From positions 41,408 to 105,407 of the forward strand of contig JNWL01000021.1 of the NCBI GenBank assembly GCA_000716465.1: a stretch of DNA of 64,000 nt. The letters are read 5' to 3'. The stretch's first letter is position 1, and each line of letters starts with the position of its first letter. The translations under genes were made by a program, and so were the position numbers. Source of the stretch: Streptomyces bikiniensis. GTDB taxonomy: Bacteria; Actinomycetota; Actinomycetes; Streptomycetales; Streptomycetaceae. Below are positions 23,163 to 33,669 of this stretch, piece after piece. The notes under the pieces were generated by a model, which made no database searches, had not been told where the DNA came from, and saw only the letters and a list, made by a program, of their open reading frames with translations.

Positions 23163-24905
23163 TCAGAGAGCGGCCAGCGTCTCTTCGTCGTCTTCGTGGT
23201 CCTCATCCGTCCCAAGGGTCCGCCAGTGGAGCGTCACGCGTTCCTCGATCGCGATGTACTTGCGGGACACCGGGTCCCGGCCGGGGCCGATGGAGACGCC
23301 TGAGAGGAAGAGGTCCAGGAACTCGCGTCGCTTGAACACGTCCCACGCTGCCCAGGGCGAGCCTGCGCCCAAGGGGTCCTCGCCCGGTTCGAACCAGTCC
23401 GAGGGGACCTGAATCGCTGCCGTGGTCTGCTCGTCCAGCGCTTCCAACCTGGCCGTGCACTGGTCCTCGAACGTCCGGTACTGCGTCATCGTCGCGCGCC
23501 ACATGGCCAGCTCGTCCCGCCCCCGGTAGAGCCCCGCCTTGCGGTCGGCCTGGAGTTCGGCGATGGAGTTCCGGACGTGCTCAAGGTGCGCCGCCGTCTC
23601 GCGCCGCTCCTCCTGGACTCCGGACAGGTCGCGCTGGAGCGCGAATCGGAGTGCCGCCTCCGCCAACCATTCCCTGTCCTCGTTGTCGTCGACGTCCGCA
23701 GCGGCAAGACGTGCCCAGACGCGCCCGGCCACGTAGTCGTCGGCGTCTTTGCGCTTGATGCTCAAGCCGCCGTGGCCCTTGGGGTTGGCGCACATGTAGT
23801 AGTCCTGCCCGCCGTTGTTCTTGCTCTGTCCCATGGACCCCGTGCAGATTTCACAGGTGGTGAAGCGCCAGCCGCTCAGGAGCGTGGGTGTGGCCTCTCC
23901 GCCCGGTTGCCTGTTGGTCTTGTTGCGCTTGCTGCGCTGCTCCTGGAGTTCCAACCACTTGGCCCCCGCGACGACGCCCCGGTGGGGAGTCAGGGGCGCC
24001 CCGCCCTCATCCCTGGCGATCACGTTCACGTACGCCTTGCCGCGCTTCACGCGCTCGCTGGCGAAGCCTCCGATGGCCGGGTGAGAAAGGATCCAGCGGA
24101 CTGTCTGTGCGCGCCAGCGGATCGGTCTGTCCTCCTTCGACACGCGGCGCTCCCTGATGGACTCCCTCCGCTTCTCGGTGGCACGTCGCCCGGCCTCACC
24201 GGGCACCGGTACGTCCTCCGATTCCAGCGTCGTCGCGATCTTGTTGTCGGAGATTCCGGCGAACGACATCTCCACCATGCGCTCGACGATCGCGACGTGG
24301 TCGGGGTTGTCCTCGTCCGGCTCCAGGACGGAGACGACGAGGTTGCCGATCTTCTCGCGCACCGCCCTCATGCCGTACGGCGCGGAGCCGGAGTGCCGGC
24401 CACCGACGGCCCTGATCTCGTCCTTGGCTCCGCGCAGGCGCTCCGCCTTGATGTCGCTATCCTGCTTCGCGAGTGCCGCGATCAGCGCGAAGATCGCGAC
24501 GCCGATCGGGTTCGAGGTGTCGAGGAAGGGTTCGAGCACCGAGACGAAGCGGACGCCGTGCTTCTTGAACTCCTTGTCGATCTCCAGGGCATCGTGTGCA
24601 CCCTTGCGAGTCAGCCGGGACAGTTCGTTGACCACCACTACGTCCACCTCGCCCGCGCGGACAGCGGACATGAGGTCTTCGAACCCCGGGCGGATGGCAT
24701 TGGGATCCCAACCGGACCGACCGACGTCTTTGAACGTGTGAACCACCTCCCACCCCCGGCTGACGGCCAGCGCCTCGCCGGCCGCCACCTGCGCTTCCGG
24801 CGACGCTTCGGACGAGTCGGGGCGCGCCTTGGACTGCCGGGCGTAGACGGCAACCCGCACCGTGTCCAGATGCTCGGCTTCCACGGGCGAAACGAAGGGG
24901 GTCAA
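23163..24905 (-). CDS. int: Large serine integrase, phiBT1 type
   Basis: A 580-aa large serine recombinase. The resolvase domain has catalytic Ser25 in VYARQSKA, then VGRSGWDPNAIRPGFEDLMS and VVVVNELSRLTRKGAHDALE. A recombinase domain (PIRWRAQTVRWILSHPAIGG) and a zinc ribbon (CEICTGSMGQSKNNGG, then YYMCANPKGHGGLSIKRKDA) follow, with a coiled-coil region near residues 430-500. From memory the sequence is close to phage phiBT1 integrase, including the N-terminus and the LTRKGAHDALEID run. TTG at 24903-24905 with GAGGG just upstream matches that N-terminus. The gene sits 50-80 bp from the attR-like junction, as expected of int next to attP. No recombination directionality factor is recognisable nearby. 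Confidence 0.93.
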   Translation of the reverse strand: MTPFVSPVEAEHLDTVRVAVYARQSKARPDSSEASPEAQVAAGEALAVSRGWEVVHTFKDVGRSGWDPNAIRPGFEDLMSAVRAGEVDVVVVNELSRLTRKGAHDALEIDKEFKKHGVRFVSVLEPFLDTSNPIGVAIFALIAALAKQDSDIKAERLRGAKDEIRAVGGRHSGSAPYGMRAVREKIGNLVVSVLEPDEDNPDHVAIVERMVEMSFAGISDNKIATTLESEDVPVPGEAGRRATEKRRESIRERRVSKEDRPIRWRAQTVRWILSHPAIGGFASERVKRGKAYVNVIARDEGGAPLTPHRGVVAGAKWLELQEQRSKRNKTNRQPGGEATPTLLSGWRFTTCEICTGSMGQSKNNGGQDYYMCANPKGHGGLSIKRKDADDYVAGRVWARLAAADVDDNEDREWLAEAALRFALQRDLSGVQEERRETAAHLEHVRNSIAELQADRKAGLYRGRDELAMWRATMTQYRTFEDQCTARLEALDEQTTAAIQVPSDWFEPGEDPLGAGSPWAAWDVFKRREFLDLFLSGVSIGPGRDPVSRKYIAIEERVTLHWRTLGTDEDHEDDEETLAAL

Positions 24906-24950
24906 AGTCCCTCACCTGCTCTTTTCTGTCATTGAAGCTCTAATGGTTAG

Positions 24951-24990
24951 TTATATAGAGAAAGTAATCCAGATGAACCAGTTCCACACC
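24951..24990. other. attR-like integration junction
   Basis: AAAGTAATCCAGATGAACC (from 24961) continuing CAGTTCCACACCCCGAACGC resembles, from memory, the attB region of phiBT1 in SCO4848. To its left the DNA becomes AT-rich (TTATATAGAG at 24951), as a phage-derived arm would. The matching attL was not found by eye. Confidence 0.6.
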
Positions 24991-25034
24991 CCGAACGCGA
25001 GCAGGAACCAGGAGACGCGACGGCCGAGCTTCAT
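24951..25034 (-). pseudogene. Truncated SCO4848-type gene at attR
   Basis: From ATG at 25032-25034 the minus strand reads MKLGRRVSWFLLAFGVWNWF then IWITFSI and TAA, 27 residues against 79 in the intact copy at 17618. Identity to that copy stops at the position of phiBT1-type attB inside SCO4848. The start has GGGGGCC in front and is divergent from the carboxypeptidase gene, so this was a real chromosomal gene. The missing 3' half is not found anywhere between 17379 and 24950. Confidence 0.8.
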
Positions 25035-25143
25035 GGCCCCCGTATCACCGTCGGCCCCCCGGTGGCCGCGTCCGGGTGGACAGGTTGGTTCGAACGGCCT
25101 GCCCGGGTTCGGATCTCTGTTCCGTACCTGTACGTTCACGACC

Positions 25144-26553
25144 GTGTCTGCTTCGAAGAAGACCGCTTGGGCGGTCGCCGCTGCCGTGTTCCTTCCGCTC
25201 ACCCTCGCCGCGCCGCCGGCCCACGCGGACGGGAAGGACGAGAAGGTCGGGAAGGCCGTCCAGGACACGCAGCCCAAGCCCCCCGCCGTCATGTCCACGG
25301 TCGGCGGTGAGCTGCTCGGCAGGCCCGGTACGCAGGTGCGGCTCGGGGCCGGGGCGCCCGTGCTGCCCAAGGAGCTGTCGGCCCGGTCCTGGATCGTCGC
25401 GGACGCGGAGAACGGCCAGGTGCTCGCCGCGCACAACGCGCACTGGCCGCTCGCCCCGGCGTCCACCCTGAAGATGCTCTTCGCGGACACCCTGCTGCCG
25501 AAGTTCCCCAAGACGCGGAACCACCTGGTCACCAACCGGGACCTGGCGGGCATGGGCGAGGGCTCCAGCCTGGTCGGCGTCAAGGAGAAGCAGACCTACA
25601 GCGTCCACGACCTGTGGCTCGGCGTCTTCCTGCGCTCCGGCAACGACGCCGTGCACGTCCTGACCCAGATGAACAACGGCCTCCAGCAGACCGTGAAGGA
25701 CATGAACGCCCAGGCGGCCGAGCTCCAGGCGCTCGACACCAAGGTGGTCTCCCCGGACGGCTACGACGCCCCGGGCCAGGTCTCCTCCGCGTACGACCTC
25801 ACGCTCATCGCCCGCAGCGGCATGACGAAGCCGGACTTCCGCGAGTACGCCGCCACGGTCCGCGCCCCCTTCCCCGGCATACAGAAGCCCGGCGAGAAGA
25901 AGCGCGAGACCTTCGAGATCCAGAACACCAACCGGCTGCTCACGGGTGACTTCGGCGTTCCGCCGTACCAGGGCATCGCCGGGGTCAAGAACGGCAACAC
26001 CACGCACGCGGGCGCGACCTTCACCGGGGTCGCCGAGCGGAACGGCAGGGTCCTGCTCGTCACCGTGATGAACCCCTCCTCGAAGGAGCAGCACGCGGTC
26101 TACCGGGAGACCGCCCGGCTGTTCGACTGGGGCTTCGCCGCGCTCGGCAAGGTGCAGCCGGTGGGCGAGCTGGTGCCGCCGCTCTCGGCCCGCACGAAGT
26201 CGCCCGCGCCCGACGGCACGGTGGGGTCGGCGGGCGGCGGGAACGCCCCCGGACAGCCCGTCCAGGCGGTCGCGGCCGGGCGGTCCGGCGGGGTCGGCAC
26301 CGCGCTGGCCGTGGTGGGCGGGGCGCTCGTGCTCCTCGCCGGCGCCGTGTTCCTGGTCAACCGCCGCTGGCCGTCGGCCGTGTCGGCGGCACGTCGTCGC
26401 GACCGGGGCCGGGGTCCGGAGCCCGAGTCGCCCCGGAAGCCGGAGGCCGGGTCGGAGCAGAAGCCGGAGCCCGAGTCGCCCCGGAAGCCGGAGGCCGGGT
26501 CGGAGCGGAAGCCGGAGGCCGGGTCGGGGCGGAAGCCGGGTTCGGCTCAGTAG
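25144..26553 (+). CDS. D-alanyl-D-alanine carboxypeptidase (peptidase S11)
   Basis: A 469-aa penicillin-binding-type enzyme. Signal peptide (VAAAVFLPLTLAAPPAHADG), then the S11 motifs: SxxK in APASTLKML, SxN in FLRSGNDAVHVLTQ, and the KTG-equivalent in GVKNGNTTHAG. It trims terminal D-Ala from peptidoglycan stems outside the membrane. One C-terminal helix (GTALAVVGGALVLLAGAVFL) anchors it, followed by a basic then Glu/Pro/Lys repeat tail (PESPRKPEAGSE units). GTG at 25144. The tail overlaps the convergent YihY gene by about 197 bp. Confidence 0.92.
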   Translation: MSASKKTAWAVAAAVFLPLTLAAPPAHADGKDEKVGKAVQDTQPKPPAVMSTVGGELLGRPGTQVRLGAGAPVLPKELSARSWIVADAENGQVLAAHNAHWPLAPASTLKMLFADTLLPKFPKTRNHLVTNRDLAGMGEGSSLVGVKEKQTYSVHDLWLGVFLRSGNDAVHVLTQMNNGLQQTVKDMNAQAAELQALDTKVVSPDGYDAPGQVSSAYDLTLIARSGMTKPDFREYAATVRAPFPGIQKPGEKKRETFEIQNTNRLLTGDFGVPPYQGIAGVKNGNTTHAGATFTGVAERNGRVLLVTVMNPSSKEQHAVYRETARLFDWGFAALGKVQPVGELVPPLSARTKSPAPDGTVGSAGGGNAPGQPVQAVAAGRSGGVGTALAVVGGALVLLAGAVFLVNRRWPSAVSAARRRDRGRGPEPESPRKPEAGSEQKPEPESPRKPEAGSERKPEAGSGRKPGSAQ

Positions 26554-27430
26554 GCCCGTCCGGATCCGGGGCCGGCTTCTCGCGGGACGAGGCCGCCGCC
26601 GTCCACGCCGCGCAGAACAGCAGCAGCTTCGCGGTGAGGTTGATCCAGAGGAGCAGGGCGACGGGGACGCCGAACGCCCCGTACATCGACTTCGCCGCGA
26701 CCCCCTTCATGTAGCCGCCGAGCAGCAGCTTGAGGAGTTCGAAGCCGACCGCGCCCATCAGCGAGGCCACCACCAGGTCCCGGCGGGGCGGTTCGACGCC
26801 GGGCAGCAGGGTCAGGACGTACAGCAGGATCAGGAAGTCGGCGACGACGCCGACGAGGACGGCGGCGGTCTGGAGCAGGACTCCGCCCGCCCCGCCCTCG
26901 GAGACGCCGACCTGTTCGGCGCTCCAGCCGACGGCGGTGGAGCCGAGCCAGGAGGCGGCGAGCGAGGCGAGGGCGACGCCGCCGAGGCCGACGAGGATCA
27001 GCGCGTCCTTGCCCTTGAGCAGGACCGGGTTGCCCTCGATGTCGTCCAGGCCCCACACCGCGCGCAGGCACTCCCGCATGGAGCCGATCCAGCTGATGCC
27101 GGTGAAGAGGAGCAGGGCGCCGGCCACGATCCCGACCGTGCCGGCGTTGTCGACCAGTCCGCCGATGTTCAGCTGGTCGGAGATGCCGGGGACCTGCTCG
27201 CCGATCTTCTCCTCGATCCGGTCGAGCTGCTCGTCGCTGAGGAGCGCGGCGCCGACCGCGGCGGCGACGGTGATGAGCGGGAAGAGGGCGAGGAAGGAGA
27301 GGAAGGTGATGGCCGCGGCGAGCCGGCTCCAGTGGGCCCGGTCGAGGGTCTCGTACGCGCGCCAGGCGTGGGTGCGCATGAGGCGGACGACCCAGGGGCC
27401 GATGACGGGGAGCTTGGTCAGCCAGTCCAT
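26357..27430 (-). CDS. YihY/virulence factor BrkB family membrane protein
   Basis: A 357-aa protein with about six helices. AITFLSFLALFPLITVAAAV, LLLFTGISWIGSMRECLRAV and MYGAFGVPVALLLWINLTAK are YihY signatures. The true domain ends near residue 290; the last 65 residues are ASAPTRPPASGATRAP-type repeats that are antisense to the repeat tail of the carboxypeptidase. ATG at 27428-27430. The function of the family is not settled. Confidence 0.88.
   Translation of the reverse strand: MDWLTKLPVIGPWVVRLMRTHAWRAYETLDRAHWSRLAAAITFLSFLALFPLITVAAAVGAALLSDEQLDRIEEKIGEQVPGISDQLNIGGLVDNAGTVGIVAGALLLFTGISWIGSMRECLRAVWGLDDIEGNPVLLKGKDALILVGLGGVALASLAASWLGSTAVGWSAEQVGVSEGGAGGVLLQTAAVLVGVVADFLILLYVLTLLPGVEPPRRDLVVASLMGAVGFELLKLLLGGYMKGVAAKSMYGAFGVPVALLLWINLTAKLLLFCAAWTAAASSREKPAPDPDGPTEPNPASAPTRPPASAPTRPPASGATRAPASAPTRPPASGATRAPDPGPGRDDVPPTRPTASGG
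26420..26545. repeat. Tandem repeat coding on both strands
   Basis: Units built on CGGAAGCCGGAGGCCGGGTC are repeated five or six times. On the plus strand they encode RKPEAGSE and on the minus strand ASAPTRPP, with no stop in either frame. Confidence 0.85.
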
Positions 27431-27673
27431 GTCGTGCGTGTACCCCTCGATGCGTGCGCTGCGCGGGTGACCGGAGTACGAGAATCCCCCCGTCGGGCCG
27501 GTGTGTGTGCGAGCGACATGGTCCCGGGTGCCGGGATCGCCTTCCGGCCCTCCCTTCCGACCTTCCGACCTTGCGACCTTCCTCCTGTCGGATCATCACC
27601 CTTTTCGACGAACCACCAAGCCATACACACCAATACCGGCATAAGCAGCATTCCTGCCTATACGGTCGGCTCC

Positions 27674-29047
27674 ATGGCTGTCGAGACCCGCGTCCCGGAC
27701 GACGACTGCGAAGCCCTCACCGGCTGGGGCCGCACCGCCCCCACCCTCGCGCGCGTGTACCGGCCCCGCAGCCCCGCCGAGGTGGCCGCCGCCCTGCGCG
27801 CCCCGGGGGCCAGGGGCGCGATCGCCCGCGGGCTGGGGCGCGCCCACGGCGACGCCGCCCGGAACGCCGGCGGTACCGTCCTCGACATGACCGGCCTCGA
27901 CCGGATCCGCGCCGTCGACGCGCGCGCGGGGCTCGTGGACTGCGAGGCCGGCGTCAGCCTGCACCGGCTGATGGAGCTGCTGCTGCCGCTCGGCCGGTTC
28001 GTCCCCGTCGTGCCCGCCACCCGGTACGTGACGGTCGGCGGCGCGATCGCCGGTGACGTCCACGGCGGGAACCAGCACACCGCCGGCTCCTTCGGCCGGC
28101 ACGTGGTCTCGCTCGAACTCCTCACCCCCGACGGGGAGGTCAGGACCGTCCGGCCCGGCACCCCGCTCTTCGACGCCACCACCGGCGGCCTGGGCCTGAC
28201 CGGCGTGATCCTCTCCGCCGTCCTGCGGCTGCCGGCCGTCGAGACCTCCCTGATGCGCGTGGACACCGAGCGGGCCCGCGACCTGGACGACCTCCTCGGC
28301 CGGCTCGCCGGGGGCGACCACCGGTACGCGTACTCCACCGCCCGGATCGACCTGCTCGCCCGGGGCGCCGCCACCGGCCGGGCCGTCCTCACGCGCGGCG
28401 ACCACGCCCCGTACGACGCGCTGCCCCGCCGCCATCCGGCCCGCCGCGCGCCGCTCGCCTTCCGGCCCGTCCGGCTGCCCGCCCCGCCGCCGTACGTCCC
28501 CGGCGGGCTGCTCGGCGGCGCCTCCGCCGGGCTCTTCCACGCGCTCTGGCACCGGGCGTCGCCCCGCGCGGCCGCCGGCCGGTTCCGGCCGCTGTCCGGC
28601 TTCTTCCACCCGCTCGACGCCGTCCCGCACTGGAACCGGCTGTACGGGCCCGGGGGCGCCGTCCCGTACCGCTTCGTCCTGCCGTACGGGCGGGAGGAGG
28701 TGCTGCGGGGGATCGTGCGGCGGATCGCGGGGCGGCGGTTCGTGCCGCCCGCCGTCCTCCAGCGGTTCGGTCCGGGCGGTCCCGGGCCGCTCTCCTTCGC
28801 CCTGCCCGGCTGGTCCCTGGCCCTGGACCTGCCGGCCGGGCTCCCCGGGCTCGGGGCCCTCCTCGACGCGCTCGACGAGGAGGTCGCGGAGGCGGGCGGC
28901 CGGGTGCAGCCGGTCGGGGACGCGCGGGTGCGGCCGGAGGTCCTGGCCGCGATGTATCCGCGGCTGGACGAGTTCCGGGCGCTGCGGGCCGCGCTCGACC
29001 CCCGGTCCGTGCTCGTCTCGGACCTCTCCCGCCGTCTCGGTCTCTGA
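27674..29047 (+). CDS. FAD-binding oxidoreductase, DprE1-like
   Basis: A 457-aa VAO-type flavoenzyme. The FAD domain has GAIARGLGRAHGDAARNAGG, YVTVGGAIAGDVHGGNQHTA with the GDVHGxNH-like pyrophosphate loop, and TGGLGLTGVILSAVLRL. The C-terminal half resembles D-arabinono-1,4-lactone oxidase/DprE1. With the following SDR this is the DprE1/DprE2 layout, which epimerises a polyprenyl-phospho-ribose at C2 in mycobacteria. ATG at 27674; gap 27431-27673 holds no gene. Confidence 0.85.
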   Translation: MAVETRVPDDDCEALTGWGRTAPTLARVYRPRSPAEVAAALRAPGARGAIARGLGRAHGDAARNAGGTVLDMTGLDRIRAVDARAGLVDCEAGVSLHRLMELLLPLGRFVPVVPATRYVTVGGAIAGDVHGGNQHTAGSFGRHVVSLELLTPDGEVRTVRPGTPLFDATTGGLGLTGVILSAVLRLPAVETSLMRVDTERARDLDDLLGRLAGGDHRYAYSTARIDLLARGAATGRAVLTRGDHAPYDALPRRHPARRAPLAFRPVRLPAPPPYVPGGLLGGASAGLFHALWHRASPRAAAGRFRPLSGFFHPLDAVPHWNRLYGPGGAVPYRFVLPYGREEVLRGIVRRIAGRRFVPPAVLQRFGPGGPGPLSFALPGWSLALDLPAGLPGLGALLDALDEEVAEAGGRVQPVGDARVRPEVLAAMYPRLDEFRALRAALDPRSVLVSDLSRRLGL

Positions 29048-29064
29048 GCCCTCCAGGAGTCGCC

Positions 29065-29820
29065 ATGAAAGACGCCCTCGGCGCACCGCAGTCCCTGCTC
29101 GTCCTCGGCGGCACCTCCGCGATCGGGCTGGCCACGGCCCGCCGGATGATCGCCCGGCGCACCCGTACGGTCCACCTGGCCGGCCGCCCCTCCCCCGCCC
29201 TCGACGCCTCCGCCGCGTCGCTGCGGGCGCTGGGGGCCGAGGTGCGGACGGTCGCCTTCGACGCGCTCGACCCCGGGTCGCACGAGGAGCGGCTGGGGGC
29301 GGTCTTCGCGGCGGGCGACGTGGACGTGGTGCTGCTCGCCTTCGGGGTGCCGGGCGACCAGGCGCGCGACGAGTCCGATCCGGTCGCCGCCGCCCGGGTC
29401 GCCGGGACGAACTACACCGGCGCCGTCTCGGCGGGCCTGGTGTGCGCGGGCGCGCTCCAGGCGCAGGGGCACGGCTCGCTCGTGGTGCTCTCCTCGACGG
29501 CGGCCGAGCGGGCCCGCCGCGCCGACTTCATCTACGGCTCCTCGAAGGCGGGCCTGGACGTCTTCGCCCAGGGGCTCGGGGACGCGCTGTACGGCACCGG
29601 GGTGCACGTGATGGTGGTGCGGCCCGGGTTCGTGCGCTCGCGGGCGACGGCGGGGCGCCCGGAGGAGCCGTTCGCGACCACCCCGGAGGAGGTCGCGGCC
29701 TCGATCGAGCGGGGGCTGCGGCGCCGCTCGGAGACGGTGTGGGTGCCGGGGGCGCTGCGGATGGTGACGGCGGCGGTGCGGCACGTGCCGAGGCCGCTGT
29801 ACCGGCGGCTGCCGGTGTGA
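29065..29820 (+). CDS. SDR family reductase, DprE2-like
   Basis: A 251-aa short-chain dehydrogenase. LLVLGGTSAIGLATARRMIA is the NAD(P)-binding motif, LLAFGVPGDQ replaces the NNAG strand, and SSTAAERARRADFIYGSSKA carries Ser and the YxxxK catalytic pair. This variant closely resembles decaprenylphospho-erythro-pentofuranosid-2-ulose reductases. It starts 17 bp after the DprE1-like gene with GGAGTCGCC before the ATG. Confidence 0.85.
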   Translation: MKDALGAPQSLLVLGGTSAIGLATARRMIARRTRTVHLAGRPSPALDASAASLRALGAEVRTVAFDALDPGSHEERLGAVFAAGDVDVVLLAFGVPGDQARDESDPVAAARVAGTNYTGAVSAGLVCAGALQAQGHGSLVVLSSTAAERARRADFIYGSSKAGLDVFAQGLGDALYGTGVHVMVVRPGFVRSRATAGRPEEPFATTPEEVAASIERGLRRRSETVWVPGALRMVTAAVRHVPRPLYRRLPV

Positions 29821-29960
29821 GACGTGCGGTGGCCGGCCGGGCACTCGGCGTGCCGGTGGGGCTGCCGGTGTGAGACGTCCGGCGACCGGCCGGGCACTCG
29901 GCGCGCCGGTGCGAGCCGGGCGGCGGCCGGTGCGAGCCGGGCGGCGGCCGGTGTGAGACG
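29809..29960. repeat. Tandem duplication across the SDR stop codon
   Basis: CTGCCGGTGTGAGACGT occurs at 29809 (containing the gene's TGA) and again at 29862, period 53, each followed by CCGGCCGGGCACTCGGCG. A shorter unit CCGGTGCGAGCCGGGCGGCGG then repeats twice. Confidence 0.85.
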
Positions 29961-29972
29961 CCCGCCCCGGGC

Positions 29973-30569
29973 TCAGGCGGTCGGCGTCGTGGTCGGCGTG
30001 TCGACCGGGCTGCCGCCCTGGGCCGGGACGGCGCGGGTCGGGTGGCCGCTGCCGAACTCGTAGTCGCACAGCTTGCGCCATACCTGGTCCGCGCCCTGCT
30101 CGTACAGCGCGAAGGAGCGGCAGGTCCAGGCCGCCTCGTAGCCGGCGAGCTCCTCGTACGCCCGGTCCATCCCCTCCTCGGAGATGCCGTGCGCCACGGT
30201 GACGTGCGGGTGGTACGGGAACTGGAGCTCGCGCACGAGCGGCCCGGCCTCGTCCCTGATCCGCTGCTGGAGCCGGTCGCAGGGGGCGACGCCCTCCGCC
30301 AGCTTCACGTAGACCACCGGGGAGAGCGGCCGGAAGGTGCCGGTGCCCTTCAGACGTACGGGGAAGGGCTGGTAGCCGGTGGCCACGCGCGCGAGGTGGG
30401 CCTCGATCTCCGGCAGCCGCTCCCGGGGGACCTCGGTCGGCGGGACGAGGGTGACGTGGGTGGGGATGCCGTGCGCGGCCTGGTCCCCGAAGCCGGCGCG
30501 CCGCTCCTGGAGCAGGCTGCCGTAGGGCTCCGGGACCGCGATCGAAACGCCGAGCGTTACGGTCCCCAC
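29973..30569 (-). CDS. 2'-5' RNA ligase family protein (2H phosphoesterase)
   Basis: A 198-aa protein with both HxT motifs of the 2H phosphoesterase fold: GIPTHVTLVPPTEV near residue 38 and PYHPHVTVAHGISE near residue 120. Family members cleave 2',3'-cyclic phosphates or 2'-5' linkages; the physiological substrate is unknown. GTG at 30567-30569 has GGAGGAG six bases upstream. Thr/Pro tail of about 20 residues. Confidence 0.88.
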   Translation of the reverse strand: MGTVTLGVSIAVPEPYGSLLQERRAGFGDQAAHGIPTHVTLVPPTEVPRERLPEIEAHLARVATGYQPFPVRLKGTGTFRPLSPVVYVKLAEGVAPCDRLQQRIRDEAGPLVRELQFPYHPHVTVAHGISEEGMDRAYEELAGYEAAWTCRSFALYEQGADQVWRKLCDYEFGSGHPTRAVPAQGGSPVDTPTTTPTA

Positions 30570-30639
30570 GTCGTTCTCCTCCGTCGTTCTCGTTGCGTGC
30601 CGGTGCGTGTCGGTGCGTCGCGTGCGTGGGTGGCACGCG

Positions 30640-30674
30640 GGTGGTGCAGCCGCCAGTGTGCGGCCTGCACCACC
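30640..30674 (-). terminator. Probable trpS terminator
   Basis: GGTGGTGCAG (30640-30649) pairs with CTGCACCACC (30665-30674), reinforced by inner CGC/GCG. It lies 22 bp beyond the trpS stop. Confidence 0.65.
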
Positions 30675-30696
30675 CTCGTGGCCAGGGTCCCGGGAC

Positions 30697-33176
<2,480 letters not shown>

Positions 33177-33240
33177 GGGACGGCCGTCCGGTTCCGGGGC
33201 GGGGCGCGTACGGGAGCGCCGCGCCCCGGCGGCCGGTTTC

Positions 33241-33600
33241 CGCTCCGAGCCGTGCCTCGGGGACCGCACGGTCCTCGCCTTCGTCCGGGCCGCCACGGAG
33301 GAGGGCGTGCGCGTCGCCGCCACGGTGATGACGCGCCTGGAGGCCGGCCACGACCGCGTCCACCCGGCCCGGGTCCGGTGGGTCCTGTCGCGGATCGACG
33401 TCCGTCCCGTCACCAGGGAGGTCTCCGACGAGGCGGCCCGCCTGCTCCGCGAACACCGGCTGCGCGGTCGCGAGTACGCGATCGACCCCGTTCTCGCCGC
33501 CGTCGCCCGCACCGCCCGGGGTCCCGTCACCGTGCTGACCCCGGACCCGGAGGACCTGACGCCGCTGTGCGGGCCGGCGGTCCGGGTCCTCAAGGCCTGA
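33241..33600 (+). pseudogene. PIN domain remnant
   Basis: One frame reads CLGDRTVLAFVRAATEEGVR, VAATVMTRLEAGHDRVHPAR, SRIDVRPVTREVSDEAARLL and TVLTPDPEDLTPL, the middle and end of a VapC-like PIN nuclease. The first strand with its catalytic Asp (LLDTNAL-type) and a start codon are missing, so it is presumably dead. No antitoxin gene is present. Confidence 0.6.
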
Positions 33601-33664
33601 CCGTTACAAGGTCTGACCGTTACGAGGTCTGGCTGTTACGAGGCCCGACCGTCACGGGACCCCG
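33585..33664. repeat. 16-bp tandem repeats across the PIN remnant stop
   Basis: CCGTTACAAGGTCTGA, CCGTTACGAGGTCTGG, CTGTTACGAGGCCCGA and CCGTCACGGGACCCCG follow from 33601; the last 16 bases of the remnant (ending AAGGCCTGA) look like a degenerate first copy. Confidence 0.75.
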
Positions 33665-33669
33665 CACGG

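Larger units (their letters stand above)
17858..24985. mobile_element. Integrated element with phiBT1-type serine integrase
   Basis: About 7.1 kb. The right end is the junction near 24951-24985, where a minus-strand SCO4848-type gene breaks after the codons for WNWFIWITF and turns into AT-rich DNA next to the integrase. The left end is not resolved; it must lie after 17857 because the chromosomal genes to the left are intact. Cargo includes a methyltransferase, a 160-aa conserved-looking protein, small genes, an HTH/helical-repeat regulator and two HNH genes. No capsid, terminase, tail, lysis, FtsK-type transfer or replication gene is present. It therefore looks like a satellite or a reduced prophage. 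Lower-GC patches (20.8-21.3 kb, 23.0 kb, 24.93 kb) contrast with the flanks. Confidence 0.75.

Noticed and set aside
25085..25110. GGTTCGAAC near the carboxypeptidase start, resembling a tRNA T-loop
   Set aside because: No acceptor or anticodon stem can be folded around it; no tRNA gene was found in the window.
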